From a virus, in IMG/VR virus record IMGVR_UViG_3300025141_015097, positions 1 to 64,000 of that record: a stretch of 64,000 nt of DNA. One strand, written 5' to 3'. Positions 8,062 to 16,732 of this stretch are shown here, in pieces. Position 1 is the first letter of the stretch, and each line of letters opens with the position of its first letter. Below the pieces are notes generated by a model. It was not told the origin of the DNA, did not search any database, and saw only the letters and a program-made list of their open reading frames with translations. The translations under genes and the position numbers were made by a program.

Positions 8062-8437
8062 CTTTGGGTCTCCATCCTTTTAGCCAACGCTCTTCGCGGC
8101 CTTCGACATATAAAATATAACATTTATAACAACAATCGTATTTGCTCATATAAACATCATCTAACGCTTTAACAGAATAAATCTCACATACGGGACATAT
8201 TCTACTAGTGTCTTTATTAATTAGTTTCTTGGGAACAAAAAAACCGCCAACATCAATTTGTTCTTCGTGCTGCGCTTCTTCTTGTTGCTTTGCTTCTTCT
8301 TTGAGTTGCTCTAAATATTTTTTCTCTTTTTCTTCATCCCAAAAACTTGCTGGATTTTGTATTGCAATATTACCATATTTCTTAGCAATTGCTTTTTCAA
8401 CTTTAGCAATATAATTTAAATCCTTTTTTGGCTTCAT
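8054..8437 (-). CDS. Zinc-ribbon protein with charged N-terminal helix (127 aa)
   Basis: I choose the ATG at 8437, which overlaps the preceding stop as ATGA. A longer frame to 8512 would run 79 bases into the upstream gene and adds a Cys/Arg-rich stretch that looks non-coding. The N-terminal half is a Lys/Glu/Gln-rich helix. The C-terminal half has two paired cysteines, CPVC (about 82-85) and CYKC (about 106-109), as in a zinc ribbon. Function is unknown. Such proteins lie near the packaging genes of several T4-like phages. Confidence 0.65.
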   Translation of the reverse strand: MKPKKDLNYIAKVEKAIAKKYGNIAIQNPASFWDEEKEKKYLEQLKEEAKQQEEAQHEEQIDVGGFFVPKKLINKDTSRICPVCEIYSVKALDDVYMSKYDCCYKCYILYVEGREERWLKGWRPKDG

Positions 8438-8877
8438 TTCGCCGTTTGGACCGCGGCGTAAAAAATACCCATCGACAAAGCAACGCCGCCGACAAAGCCG
8501 CTGGCAAACCACCAGTGGCTGTATGCGTCGGGCTGCTCAAGTGTTATTTTTTCAAGATGATCGATCTGACCATTTTTAATTTTGAGAATAGCGTCATATT
8601 TCTTCTCTGTGGCTTCCAATGAGGCCTTAACAGTCGAAGTAAGCATGTCGCACTTGGCTTTTTCTTTGGCTACGCCGTGATTTAATTGAAGCGAGCACTC
8701 TAGTTGACCTTTTTCTTTGGAAGCCAGCAAAACCGCATTGGCTTCGTAATCATAAAGAATGCCGTTATAAGGAGCTTTCTGCCCCTGTTTTATTTCTGCT
8801 ACTTTTGGGTTGGAATAAGAATTAACAGGAATAAGAATAATCAAAAACGTCAATATTGTGCTAACCAGTCGCGTCAT
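8434..8877 (-). CDS. Envelope protein with signal peptide and C-terminal membrane helix
   Basis: The 147-residue protein has an N-terminal signal-like helix (about 3-21, ending VNSYSNP), a periplasmic-type middle with the pattern GQKAPYNGILYD and a coiled coil, and a C-terminal membrane helix (about 121-143). There is no lipobox cysteine, so it is not a lipoprotein. Its start lies within the end of the preceding coiled-coil membrane gene. Proteins of this layout recur in phages near lysis genes. A role in envelope disruption is plausible but not shown. Confidence 0.6.
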   Translation of the reverse strand: MTRLVSTILTFLIILIPVNSYSNPKVAEIKQGQKAPYNGILYDYEANAVLLASKEKGQLECSLQLNHGVAKEKAKCDMLTSTVKASLEATEKKYDAILKIKNGQIDHLEKITLEQPDAYSHWWFASGFVGGVALSMGIFYAAVQTAK

Positions 8878-9289
8878 CTATATGCACCAATTCAAAACCA
8901 AATTCACTAGCAATCTTTGCAGTTCTGCCCTTTGGATCATTATGCGTTTCTTCGACAATTTTTTTAACCTTTTTCTTTTCCCATTCGTGAAGTGTAAGCT
9001 TTTGCTTTCTATATTCTTCATCAAGCTTTATAACGGTTTTGTTGTAGTCTTCAATAAGAGCATCTCTTGCGGCCAACTCTTCTTTGTGGGCCAGATTAAT
9101 TGCGTCAAGCTCTTCTTTGTGGGACTCTTTAGACATTTTGAATGCCTGCTTAACACTTTCGGTGTTGCGGCCCTTTCTTAATATAAGGAACATGGCGACG
9201 GTGTAAGCAGCGAGAGCGAAGTATTGCCAGTATTTAATAACTGTCGCATATACTTTCTTAAAAAACGTTTTAACCGCCAACCAAGTCAT
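8861..9289 (-). CDS. Membrane-anchored coiled-coil protein, possible inner-membrane spanin
   Basis: One membrane helix lies near residues 20-38, preceded by a basic segment, which predicts the N-terminus in the cytoplasm. The following 100 residues are a charged coiled coil rich in Lys and Glu. This is the layout of an Rz-type inner-membrane spanin. Its 3' end overlaps the next gene by 17 bases, as spanin genes often do, but that next product lacks the lipobox of a typical outer-membrane partner. The assignment is therefore tentative. Confidence 0.55.
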   Translation of the reverse strand: MTWLAVKTFFKKVYATVIKYWQYFALAAYTVAMFLILRKGRNTESVKQAFKMSKESHKEELDAINLAHKEELAARDALIEDYNKTVIKLDEEYRKQKLTLHEWEKKKVKKIVEETHNDPKGRTAKIASEFGFELVHIDDATG

Positions 9290-9291
9290 TT

Positions 9292-9768
9292 TTATATTTC
9301 GCCGCGATCAATCACCGCTAGCTCTTTTTCGTCAGGGATGCCGTCGTTGTCAGTATCAACTTCTTCGCCTGCTCCCTTTTCTGCAACAGCAGTCCAATCG
9401 CCTTTTTTGCCAATCTCTCTAGCATCAAGCAATGTCGGATCCTGTTCAAGAGCATCGGCAAGCTTCTTAAGAAGGTCGACGGTGTGGGCCCGTTCTCCTT
9501 CTGGGATTATATCATCTAAATATACCGCTTTATAAAATGGATTTCTCTTCTCCTCGTCGTCAACTGCGCGTAGATCTTTAGCAAACAAAGGCGCTAATCT
9601 CTTTTGATTTTCAGGATCCCGCTGCGGGTTCAACGATCGTATCCTTGCTGCATAATCGCTGAAGTGACCTGAAATTGTAGCCCCAATCCATCCTTTCGAT
9701 CTCGGCGAGATTTCTTCGCCTTCGCCCTCTTTCAAATACTTTCGCCAGTTTTCTATTAATAGCTTCAT
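9292..9768 (-). CDS. Possible internal head protein with calcium-loop motif (158 aa)
   Basis: The N-terminus MKLLIENWRKYLKEGEGEE looks like a T4-type capsid-targeting peptide: a short amphipathic leader followed by an [L/I]xE site for the prohead protease. Near the C-terminus the segment DTDNDGIPDEKE (about 138-149) matches the thrombospondin type 3 calcium-binding loop. The remainder is acidic and unrecognised. It lies in a group of small late genes. Packaging inside the head is my inference and has not been reported for this gene as far as I know. Confidence 0.55.
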   Translation of the reverse strand: MKLLIENWRKYLKEGEGEEISPRSKGWIGATISGHFSDYAARIRSLNPQRDPENQKRLAPLFAKDLRAVDDEEKRNPFYKAVYLDDIIPEGERAHTVDLLKKLADALEQDPTLLDAREIGKKGDWTAVAEKGAGEEVDTDNDGIPDEKELAVIDRGEI

Positions 9769-9772
9769 TATT

Positions 9773-9985
9773 TTAATCCTTCTTTAACAATTGCCCTGAT
9801 TTCCAAGCCGTGGCAATGTCTGCCAAGCCCTGAGAGCCAATGTAAGCAAGGGATATTGCAACCCACTGCTCGCTGTTAACGTATTCTGCGAGAAGCAAAG
9901 AGGTTGTGGAAAGCCACACCAACAGTTTTCTCGACATAAATCTCTCTAAATGTCTATCCGCAAACGCTTTCATTCTTGCCATCAT
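9773..9985 (-). CDS. Small membrane protein, holin-like (70 aa)
   Basis: I start at the ATG at 9985 because GGAGG lies five bases upstream; a second ATG follows at 9982. A basic amphipathic start is followed by a hydrophobic stretch (about 20-35) and a second one around WVAISLAYIGSQGLADI. The product ends with a basic tail. Size and layout fit a phage holin, which would permeabilise the inner membrane to begin lysis. The neighbouring membrane genes support a lysis group, but no endolysin is seen beside it. Confidence 0.5.
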   Translation of the reverse strand: MMARMKAFADRHLERFMSRKLLVWLSTTSLLLAEYVNSEQWVAISLAYIGSQGLADIATAWKSGQLLKKD

Positions 9986-9986
9986 T

Positions 9987-10538
9987 TTATCCTCCAAGTG
10001 CAGTAATCAGTTTTTGAAAAACCATTTGTTCTAATTGTTTTGATTCATATGGGAAACTTTTGCCGCCCTTGCCAGCTTTCTTGGGCGTGCTTGATTCTTC
10101 GCCCTTTTCTTTTTTCTCTTTGGGCTTGCTTTTTTTCTTTGGTTTCGGGGATTCTTCTTCGCCCTCCCGCTCTTCGTGCGACTTTTCAGAGTGTTCGCAA
10201 TCACAATCGTGGGGCGCATGGTCCTCGTGATCACAATCACAATCGTGTTCCTCTTCGCCATCGAGTTGATCGATCATGCCTTGAATATCTTTAGCATATT
10301 CTTGCCAGCGGGATTCGTCGGACTCATACTCAGCCTCTTCCCACTTCTCTAAGACCTTTTTAAGATCTCCTAAAATGATATCTGTTTGCTCCGCAGGTTC
10401 TGCGTGGGCGTCGGGGCCAAGGTCATCATTGGGGGACTCTTCGTCCCTCTTGTAGCTACCATAGCCCTCTTGCAATTTTTTAAAATTATCCAACTCTTCT
10501 TGAATAATTGTTTTTAGCCGGCCAACTGTAATTTTCAT
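9987..10538 (-). CDS. Acidic protein with His/Asp/Cys cluster (183 aa), possible internal head protein
   Basis: The leader MKITVGRLKTIIQEELDNF resembles a capsid-targeting peptide, with [L/I]xE-like sites at IQE (12-14) and LQE (22-24). The middle is strongly acidic. A patch near 98-115 repeats HDCDCxH twice (HDCDCDHEDH and HDCDCEH), which looks metal-binding. A long Lys/Glu/Ser/Pro low-complexity run follows, and then a short ordered C-terminus. The underlying DNA has a 14-base direct repeat (10198-10211 and 10234-10247). It starts 10 bases after the SbcDC gene. No family is recognised. Confidence 0.6.
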   Translation of the reverse strand: MKITVGRLKTIIQEELDNFKKLQEGYGSYKRDEESPNDDLGPDAHAEPAEQTDIILGDLKKVLEKWEEAEYESDESRWQEYAKDIQGMIDQLDGEEEHDCDCDHEDHAPHDCDCEHSEKSHEEREGEEESPKPKKKSKPKEKKEKGEESSTPKKAGKGGKSFPYESKQLEQMVFQKLITALGG

Positions 10539-10548
10539 TTTTATTCCC

Positions 10549-13500
10549 CTACTGGTTTACATATGCAAAATGATTCTTTTTTGTAATGTCAATTGTCATA
10601 TCAACAGTATCTTTTAAAGACTCTATGTGAGTAATTAGTATCACAATATCAAAATAACTCTTCAGCATATCTAGAATCCGAGTAAAGCTTTCAAGGTGCT
10701 CTTCATCCAAAGCCGCTCCCGGCTCATCCAATATAATTAAATTGCACTTTGGCATATTGCTGATATTTAACAAAGCAATTCTAATTGCAATTGCAGCCAA
10801 TGTTTTTTCTGCTCCGGAGCCGTTTTCCAAAGGTCGTGGTTCGTGATTGGGGTGGTGGATGAAGATGTCTAACTTGTTGCCGTCCTTCTCAAAATAAACT
10901 TCAAAATCAACAATGTTGGCCAACACCTTTGAGATCTCTTCGTTGATAACAGGTAGCGCCTTGTTAATAATATCAAACGCAATGCCATTGCTGTGCATGC
11001 AGCGAAGGAATAAGTCTGTTGCAGCAAATTCTATTTGAAGCTTGGCCAACTCTTTCTTTTGTTCTTCAATATTTTCAAGCTTCTGTATTAATGCACCATG
11101 CTTAACAGCAAGCTCATAAATCTCTTCTTCACACGAATTCAAACTCTCGCTTAAGTTTTGTACAGATTGTTCTTGCTCTTTTTTCTCCTTTGCCAACTCA
11201 TTATAGTTTTCAATTGCTTCTTTGTTCTCATTATAATAGTCAATCTTTTTTTGGTGTTCAACAATATCATTTTTATATTCAGAAATTTTATTTAGATTTT
11301 TTTGAATATCTAGTTCATATGCTGCGTTTTCTGTCTGGGCGCGCACCTTTTTCCTCACAAGCCCTTCATGGCCTTGAATGTGAAGACGCACCTTGGGTGT
11401 ATCGAGCTTAACAATTTCATCATTTACTCCTTTTTTCTTAATTTTCAAATCTGAAATTGCTTTTTTAGTTGGTTCTATTTCTTGTGATGTTTTGTAAGCA
11501 TCCTTAATAAATCGGCAAGAAGTCAAGTAATTATCGCCGCACGGTATGCCCTTCAACACGCATTGTTGTTTTTCATATGAGTCAAGCGTTTGTTGTTTAA
11601 GGGCTGTTTCGCTAAGTAATTTTTCTAGCTGCTTTTGTTTTTCAACTTCAACCTTAAGTTTGTTTTTGAGAGCGGCCAAATCAAAACCTTCCAAACGGTC
11701 GCTGGTTTGTTTCAAAAAAGAATTGTTTAGTTTAATTTGTTTTTCAAATTCTTTATTTGTTGTTTCTAGTTGACTCATCAATTGAGTTTTATCTTTTTTA
11801 TCATTTAAACTTTTCTCAATATCAATCGGTTCAGTCGGAACTGCAGCAATTTTCTTTTCTAACTCTGCAATTATTACTTTGGCATCTTCGATATCCTTTT
11901 TGGTTTTGTTGTATAAGCCCTTCTTCTTGAGAGTATCTGCTTCATTAGCGAAGAGATCTTTTCTGGCAATTGATATTTCTTCATCATATTCTTTTTCCTC
12001 CATGCGGCGCAGAGTGCCTTTGAGCCCCGCTGATTCATCCTTGGCTAATTTGAACTTCTTTTCAAAAAACTCCAAGTCCAAAAACTTGGCAAGAATCTCT
12101 TTACGCCTCGTTGAGCCTTCATTAATAAACTGCATAGAGCCAAGCTGAGAAGACATCGATGTTAAAAGAAAGTCTTCTAAGGATCCAAATATCTTTTTAA
12201 TGTTTCTGTCTGTCCCGTGTCTTTCCGTGGAATTAAAATTATAAGTTCTATTCAACACATTGTCAGTACACGCAAACTCTACATCAGTTTTTGCTTCGTT
12301 TGTAACTTGGCCTTTAAGTTTCTTAACATATTTATCCGACTGCCTTGAAATCTTGTAAGTTTTATTACCAACTTCAATCTCCACCTCGCCAGAGCCCTGT
12401 TCTTTGTGTTCGTTGATAATGTTGTAATTCTTTCGAATGTTCTTAGAAGTATTGTTATAAATCGTGTAGAGTAAACTATCGACAACGCTAGACTTACCAC
12501 TGTAGTTTTTACCAAATATTCCGACAGTGCCAGCAAGTTTAGTAAAGTCCAATTCGTTATCCTCCCCATAATTGAAGAGATTGTTCCATTTGAAGTTTTT
12601 AATTTTCCATGAGACATTTCTGGTGGTTTCCTCATCGGACTCTGCCAAGGCATTATATTTTGCATTAAGAGTATATATTTCATTTAATGTTTCTTCATCA
12701 ACATTGTACTCTTTTAAATACTCTGTTATAAGTTTTTCTTGCACACTTTGATCACGTAAATTTTCATGTATAATACAATCTACCTCTTTTTCAACACTTA
12801 TGCGCTGTTGGCCGTGGGCTCTATTCAAAAAAGAAATAGATTCTGGTTTAAAGCGTTTCTTGGCGATATCCACGGCTTTTCTGAAGATTTCGACGCTCTG
12901 GTTGTTTGAGGAAACTAAACGCAGCCTAGCGCCTGCTGGGGGGTTTAAACCCTTGGGGATTCTGCCCTTGGGAGTAAGGTTGATCGTGACGAAAGGTTTG
13001 GGGTTAATTAGCTGATGGAAATCACAAGTAAAGTTTTCTTTGTCCTTGATATCCCAAAGTAAAAAACCCTTATCTAACGACTCTCCAAAGTTCTGCTGAA
13101 TGAGAGAACCGGGATATCGAGCTTTGCCATGGTCGTCAACAATCTGATTTGTTCTGTGAATGTCACCCAAGAGGCCATAATCGAAGTTTTCTAAGAAATC
13201 CATATCAATTTCGCCGTGTTCCATAATCCAGCCAGTATCCGTTTTAGACCCAGCTACGGCGCCATGGTATAGTGCGAGGTTGGTTTTGTTCGGATCTGAC
13301 GGGGCCGACCATTTGTCCTGATCTAAAATAGAAAGAACATTGAGTACAATGTTTTCTCCCAAGTCCACCTCTTTTGTATTTTTGTGGAAGTGAATATTGG
13401 GATCTTCTAGCGCCTCAGTAATCGGCGTAATCGCGTCAAGGCGGCTTGAGTTCTTGACATTGCAGTCGTGATTGCCCAAAATCATGTGCAGTGGAGCAAT

Positions 13501-13707
13501 CTCTGCTAAGTTGGTAAATAGCCACGAAGTCAGGTTAAAATACTCTGGACTTAAAATAGATTTAGTGTGGGCAGTGTCGCCCGTATTAACAATTATATCT
13601 GGCTTAAGCTCTTTTAATTTTTCAAACAACTGTTGAAATATTTCTCTGTATTCATAGTGGTATTTATAGTTCCGCACATGAATGTCGCTAATATGCGCAA
13701 TCTTCAT
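10549..13707 (-). CDS. Fused SbcD-SbcC recombination nuclease (T4 gp47-gp46 equivalent)
   Basis: One 1052-residue chain carries both halves of the Mre11-Rad50 complex, which processes DNA ends in recombination-dependent replication. Residues 1 to about 340 are a calcineurin-like nuclease: DIH (8-10), GDT (43-45), GNHD (78-81), YHGA (147-150) and GDIH (181-184). The SMC-type ATPase follows, with Walker A GKNYSGKS (399-406), long coiled coils, signature ENGSGAEK and Walker B LIILDEP (990-996). The hook has Cys at 716, 723 and 731 in place of a plain CxxC. T4 encodes the two parts as separate genes. I see no frameshift joining them, so the fusion looks genuine. Confidence 0.9.
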   Translation of the reverse strand: MKIAHISDIHVRNYKYHYEYREIFQQLFEKLKELKPDIIVNTGDTAHTKSILSPEYFNLTSWLFTNLAEIAPLHMILGNHDCNVKNSSRLDAITPITEALEDPNIHFHKNTKEVDLGENIVLNVLSILDQDKWSAPSDPNKTNLALYHGAVAGSKTDTGWIMEHGEIDMDFLENFDYGLLGDIHRTNQIVDDHGKARYPGSLIQQNFGESLDKGFLLWDIKDKENFTCDFHQLINPKPFVTINLTPKGRIPKGLNPPAGARLRLVSSNNQSVEIFRKAVDIAKKRFKPESISFLNRAHGQQRISVEKEVDCIIHENLRDQSVQEKLITEYLKEYNVDEETLNEIYTLNAKYNALAESDEETTRNVSWKIKNFKWNNLFNYGEDNELDFTKLAGTVGIFGKNYSGKSSVVDSLLYTIYNNTSKNIRKNYNIINEHKEQGSGEVEIEVGNKTYKISRQSDKYVKKLKGQVTNEAKTDVEFACTDNVLNRTYNFNSTERHGTDRNIKKIFGSLEDFLLTSMSSQLGSMQFINEGSTRRKEILAKFLDLEFFEKKFKLAKDESAGLKGTLRRMEEKEYDEEISIARKDLFANEADTLKKKGLYNKTKKDIEDAKVIIAELEKKIAAVPTEPIDIEKSLNDKKDKTQLMSQLETTNKEFEKQIKLNNSFLKQTSDRLEGFDLAALKNKLKVEVEKQKQLEKLLSETALKQQTLDSYEKQQCVLKGIPCGDNYLTSCRFIKDAYKTSQEIEPTKKAISDLKIKKKGVNDEIVKLDTPKVRLHIQGHEGLVRKKVRAQTENAAYELDIQKNLNKISEYKNDIVEHQKKIDYYNENKEAIENYNELAKEKKEQEQSVQNLSESLNSCEEEIYELAVKHGALIQKLENIEEQKKELAKLQIEFAATDLFLRCMHSNGIAFDIINKALPVINEEISKVLANIVDFEVYFEKDGNKLDIFIHHPNHEPRPLENGSGAEKTLAAIAIRIALLNISNMPKCNLIILDEPGAALDEEHLESFTRILDMLKSYFDIVILITHIESLKDTVDMTIDITKKNHFAYVNQ

Positions 13708-13716
13708 ACATTATCC

Positions 13717-14658
13717 TTAGAATTTGATGTTAGTAAACAATAGTGACAAGTTGTCAGCAATCTGTGTGGCGTTCTCTTTCCTTGTCCCAAATTCTTCTTT
13801 TGTCATCTCGCCAACATCTTTAAAGCCGCTTACATCTATTATATACACCTTGAGGCCATAACGCAAGAATTTTTCTACAATTGAATTTGTTTTATTAGTT
13901 GCGTCTGGATCTAGTGCCATATAAATAGTTGAATTGTTTCCTATAATCTTTTGAAACAACCTAGAATCTTCTCTTAGCGTTGAGCCCAAAATAGGAATAG
14001 AATTTTCACCAGCAACTATTGCATCGAATGCTCCCTCAACCAAAGTTACTGGCTTCGCAAAATCAATATAAAGCTCGTTAAAAATAATTTCGCTCTTAGG
14101 CACCTCTGGATTTAAATATTTCTTCCAGTCGCCGGTATATGATCTTGCTATAAAATAATTAATATCTCCCTTCATATCAAACGATGGGATAATTAAGCGG
14201 CCCGCATATTGCCCTCTCGGACAATAACCAATCTTCCAATAAAGAATATCCTTTTTGTCTATTCGCCTTTTTTTCAAATATGACTTGGCGCCGATGCAAG
14301 AAAGCGCGAGTCCTCGATTGGCCAATGAAATAAACTCTTTTGGCAGTCTTAATTTTGGAAGTATTTTTTCTTCTGGTTCGTCGAAAAGATGATCCAATTG
14401 ATCGTGGACTTCAGAAAAATCTGTAATGTTGTTGAGTTTTTTCCACTCCATTAATTGCCGAGTGTTGCCAAATCTTTTGAAAAGATATAAAAGCGAATTA
14501 CCAGATGTATCACACACCCAGCACTTAAATTTATTTTTCTTTAAATTTATAGACAACTTCTTTTTGTGATGATCGCAAAAAGGACAAGCAAACAAGTGCT
14601 CTTCTCCAGAGCGATAACCTTGGCCCAACACGTCTTGCAATAAACTGATCTTAGTCAC
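13717..14658 (-). CDS. DNA primase with zinc ribbon and TOPRIM domain
   Basis: The 313-residue protein has a DnaG-type zinc ribbon at the N-terminus (Cys25, Cys28, Cys46, Cys49) and a TOPRIM core with Glu208 in LVEGAFDA and Asp250/Asp252 in ALDPDA. It makes RNA primers for lagging-strand synthesis, like T4 gp61. There is no fused helicase, so it should pair with a separate replicative helicase, not seen in this window. It is nine bases upstream of the SbcDC gene and downstream of the RuvC-like gene, forming a small DNA-metabolism block inside late genes. Confidence 0.9.
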   Translation of the reverse strand: MTKISLLQDVLGQGYRSGEEHLFACPFCDHHKKKLSINLKKNKFKCWVCDTSGNSLLYLFKRFGNTRQLMEWKKLNNITDFSEVHDQLDHLFDEPEEKILPKLRLPKEFISLANRGLALSCIGAKSYLKKRRIDKKDILYWKIGYCPRGQYAGRLIIPSFDMKGDINYFIARSYTGDWKKYLNPEVPKSEIIFNELYIDFAKPVTLVEGAFDAIVAGENSIPILGSTLREDSRLFQKIIGNNSTIYMALDPDATNKTNSIVEKFLRYGLKVYIIDVSGFKDVGEMTKEEFGTRKENATQIADNLSLLFTNIKF

Positions 14659-14675
14659 ATAATCATTTTACAGCA

Positions 14676-15191
14676 TTATTGCGGTTGCGTCAAGTATCCA
14701 TATTTCGCAAGCATAATACTATCTGCTCTGTCGTATGTGCCAGCCTTTGGATTGCCGGCTTTTGTTAATTCATATTCAAAATTTGGAATAGTTTTGTTGA
14801 CGTGTTCTAAAACAACTTCTTTTGCTTTAGTTCCACGTGGCACTTTAATACCCGCTTGTTTGCGAGCAGAGGAAGCAGAAACATATTCTGGTGGGATCCC
14901 AAATATATCATAACACAACCAACTGACTACGCCATTAAATTTTGAAAGAAGTGTAAGCGTTTTAGCCGATGAAAAGCCCGCTCTAAACATTTGTAAAGAT
15001 TGTTCAATTACAATTTTTGTGATGGGAAAGTATGCCCTTACATCCATTAGGTGGTGTTTAATGGCGGTCGCTTTATCAAAAAAGCTTTTAGTTTTGCGAG
15101 TATCCCACGCCTCGCAGAAAACAACATTGCCGTTATCATCTATTACAGTTGCGCCGGTAATGCTGGTTGAAATATCAAGTCCAAGTATCAT
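14676..15191 (-). CDS. RuvC-like Holliday junction nuclease
   Basis: The 171-residue protein has the RNase H-like fold of RuvC: first catalytic Asp in GLDIST (Asp6), Glu in IVIEQ (Glu63), and a C-terminal acidic pair in YDRADS (Asp154 and Asp157). Length matches cellular RuvC (about 170). In phages such enzymes resolve recombination intermediates before packaging, the job done in T4 by the unrelated gp49. Its start overlaps the preceding structural gene by four bases. Confidence 0.8.
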   Translation of the reverse strand: MILGLDISTSITGATVIDDNGNVVFCEAWDTRKTKSFFDKATAIKHHLMDVRAYFPITKIVIEQSLQMFRAGFSSAKTLTLLSKFNGVVSWLCYDIFGIPPEYVSASSARKQAGIKVPRGTKAKEVVLEHVNKTIPNFEYELTKAGNPKAGTYDRADSIMLAKYGYLTQPQ

Positions 15192-16714
15192 AGATCTAAT
15201 TTTAACTTAAAAGTATAATCTTGTCCATTAGTTTTTCTAATGGGTTTGGCTAATTTAGCAATTGCAATAAGTTCTTTGTTTTTATCGTATATGCCAATTT
15301 TTGAAATAAAAGTTTGCGGAGCATAAGAAGCAGAATAATTATCATGTGAACTGGAAATTGTATTATAAATTGGAATATACTCACCTTCCTTATAAAATTT
15401 TGAGCCGTGAGTAATTCCATATGAGCCAGTATACTCCTTTCCGCCATAGTCTCCGGCGCTTCTACTAATAAATGTTGGATTATTACTCCAGTTTAAATCA
15501 TTCTTTTTTGCATGAGCCAACATGGTTATAACGGGGATTCTTTCCGTTCCTTGAAATTCCATGGAATAAGATGAACTCGTCGGACCCCAGTAAGTGTCGC
15601 CGCCGGCTCGTCCGTTGCAACAATTGTTCGAAGACGTAACAAAAGATTTATACGCCCCAAAATAACCCCACTTGGGATTGTCAACCATCCAATCTCCCGT
15701 ACCCGGGGGAGCATTGAGATCGTTGCCAGTATGTGAACCAGTTGGGCTCATATAACCATCTTTCAAATTGTCGTCCAAATTATAGCTGGCTGTAATTAAT
15801 AAAATGCCTTCATTGTACAAAACCATGCCGATGACGGCGCCGGTGCCTTTGCTTTCATAATGACCGCCATATGTTTCTATTAGCTCTCCATTTTTTCTTG
15901 TGTCTTGGGCTCGGGCGAGCAAAGAGCCGGTGTAATAAAATTTTAAATCTACACTTCCTTTTTTAATTTGATTGCCATAAAAAATCTTTGGAATAACAAT
16001 AAGATTTGTTAAATCATTAACCGGAATTGATTGAGTCAAAGGATGATTTTGGACCTTGACCTCTTCGCCTTCTGCGGTGCCGGGGTATCGGTACTTGTCG
16101 TTAACGTCAAATTGTTTTTGAGTGTGAGTGGGAATACCGCCACGTTTAAAAATATATTTATCAAAATCATAATACGGGCTCAGATACCTATAATGTTCAA
16201 AGGTGTTTTTAAGTGCCACAACTTTAAAAACAGTGTCGCTGTGGGTCGAACCTGAATATATAAGATAGCCATCATATTCAGTGTCAACATTATCGGGTGC
16301 GGCAGTTGTGTCTGGCTTGGCTTTGACCAGTTCTCTGCTAATTGTCGCAGTCAGCGGATAAGATATAGACCGGTCAGTTCCTATTGGTATTATTTTTTCA
16401 GCTAATTGTGTAGTATATGTTGATTTTAATGCTATATTACTTACTTTACTTTCTTTCGCAACAAAACTACCCGTTATCAAATGATCATTAAACTCACTCC
16501 AATTTGAGCCGCTTCGATCAACGTTCATCTCATAAAGAGAAATCGCGCCAGTTGCAACGTTATACCCCTCTTCGGTGCGATTATTTATATGTAATGTATT
16601 CAGATGCATCGAAAAAATGTATTTTGGATGTGTCTTTAAAACACTACGAAAAACATCATTCTTCGAAAAAGGATAGGGGTGTACGGCCGAGCGAACATTT
16701 TTTGTTAGGGACAT
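15188..16714 (-). CDS. Virion structural protein sharing a C-terminal module (508 aa)
   Basis: This is a large, Ser/Thr/Tyr/Gly-rich, predominantly beta protein without membrane segments. Its last 90 residues include a FISKIGIYDKNKELIAIAKL pattern followed by PIRKTNGQDYTFKLKLDL. The next gene upstream ends with the same pattern (TVGLYHSDGALMAVGKL, then PIKKTEASDFTIRVRLDY). The two are paralogous at least in this module, which I recall in tail or baseplate proteins of large marine phages. It is probably a tail, baseplate or fibre component. The start at 16714 lies 18 bases after the preceding stop. Confidence 0.65.
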   Translation of the reverse strand: MSLTKNVRSAVHPYPFSKNDVFRSVLKTHPKYIFSMHLNTLHINNRTEEGYNVATGAISLYEMNVDRSGSNWSEFNDHLITGSFVAKESKVSNIALKSTYTTQLAEKIIPIGTDRSISYPLTATISRELVKAKPDTTAAPDNVDTEYDGYLIYSGSTHSDTVFKVVALKNTFEHYRYLSPYYDFDKYIFKRGGIPTHTQKQFDVNDKYRYPGTAEGEEVKVQNHPLTQSIPVNDLTNLIVIPKIFYGNQIKKGSVDLKFYYTGSLLARAQDTRKNGELIETYGGHYESKGTGAVIGMVLYNEGILLITASYNLDDNLKDGYMSPTGSHTGNDLNAPPGTGDWMVDNPKWGYFGAYKSFVTSSNNCCNGRAGGDTYWGPTSSSYSMEFQGTERIPVITMLAHAKKNDLNWSNNPTFISRSAGDYGGKEYTGSYGITHGSKFYKEGEYIPIYNTISSSHDNYSASYAPQTFISKIGIYDKNKELIAIAKLAKPIRKTNGQDYTFKLKLDL

Positions 16715-16732
16715 GTAGTACCACCCGCCCGC

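Noticed and set aside
8438-8512. Longer start for the zinc-ribbon protein
   Set aside because: It would run 79 bases into the upstream gene and adds a Cys/Arg-rich segment. The ATGA overlap at 8437 is a typical coupled start.
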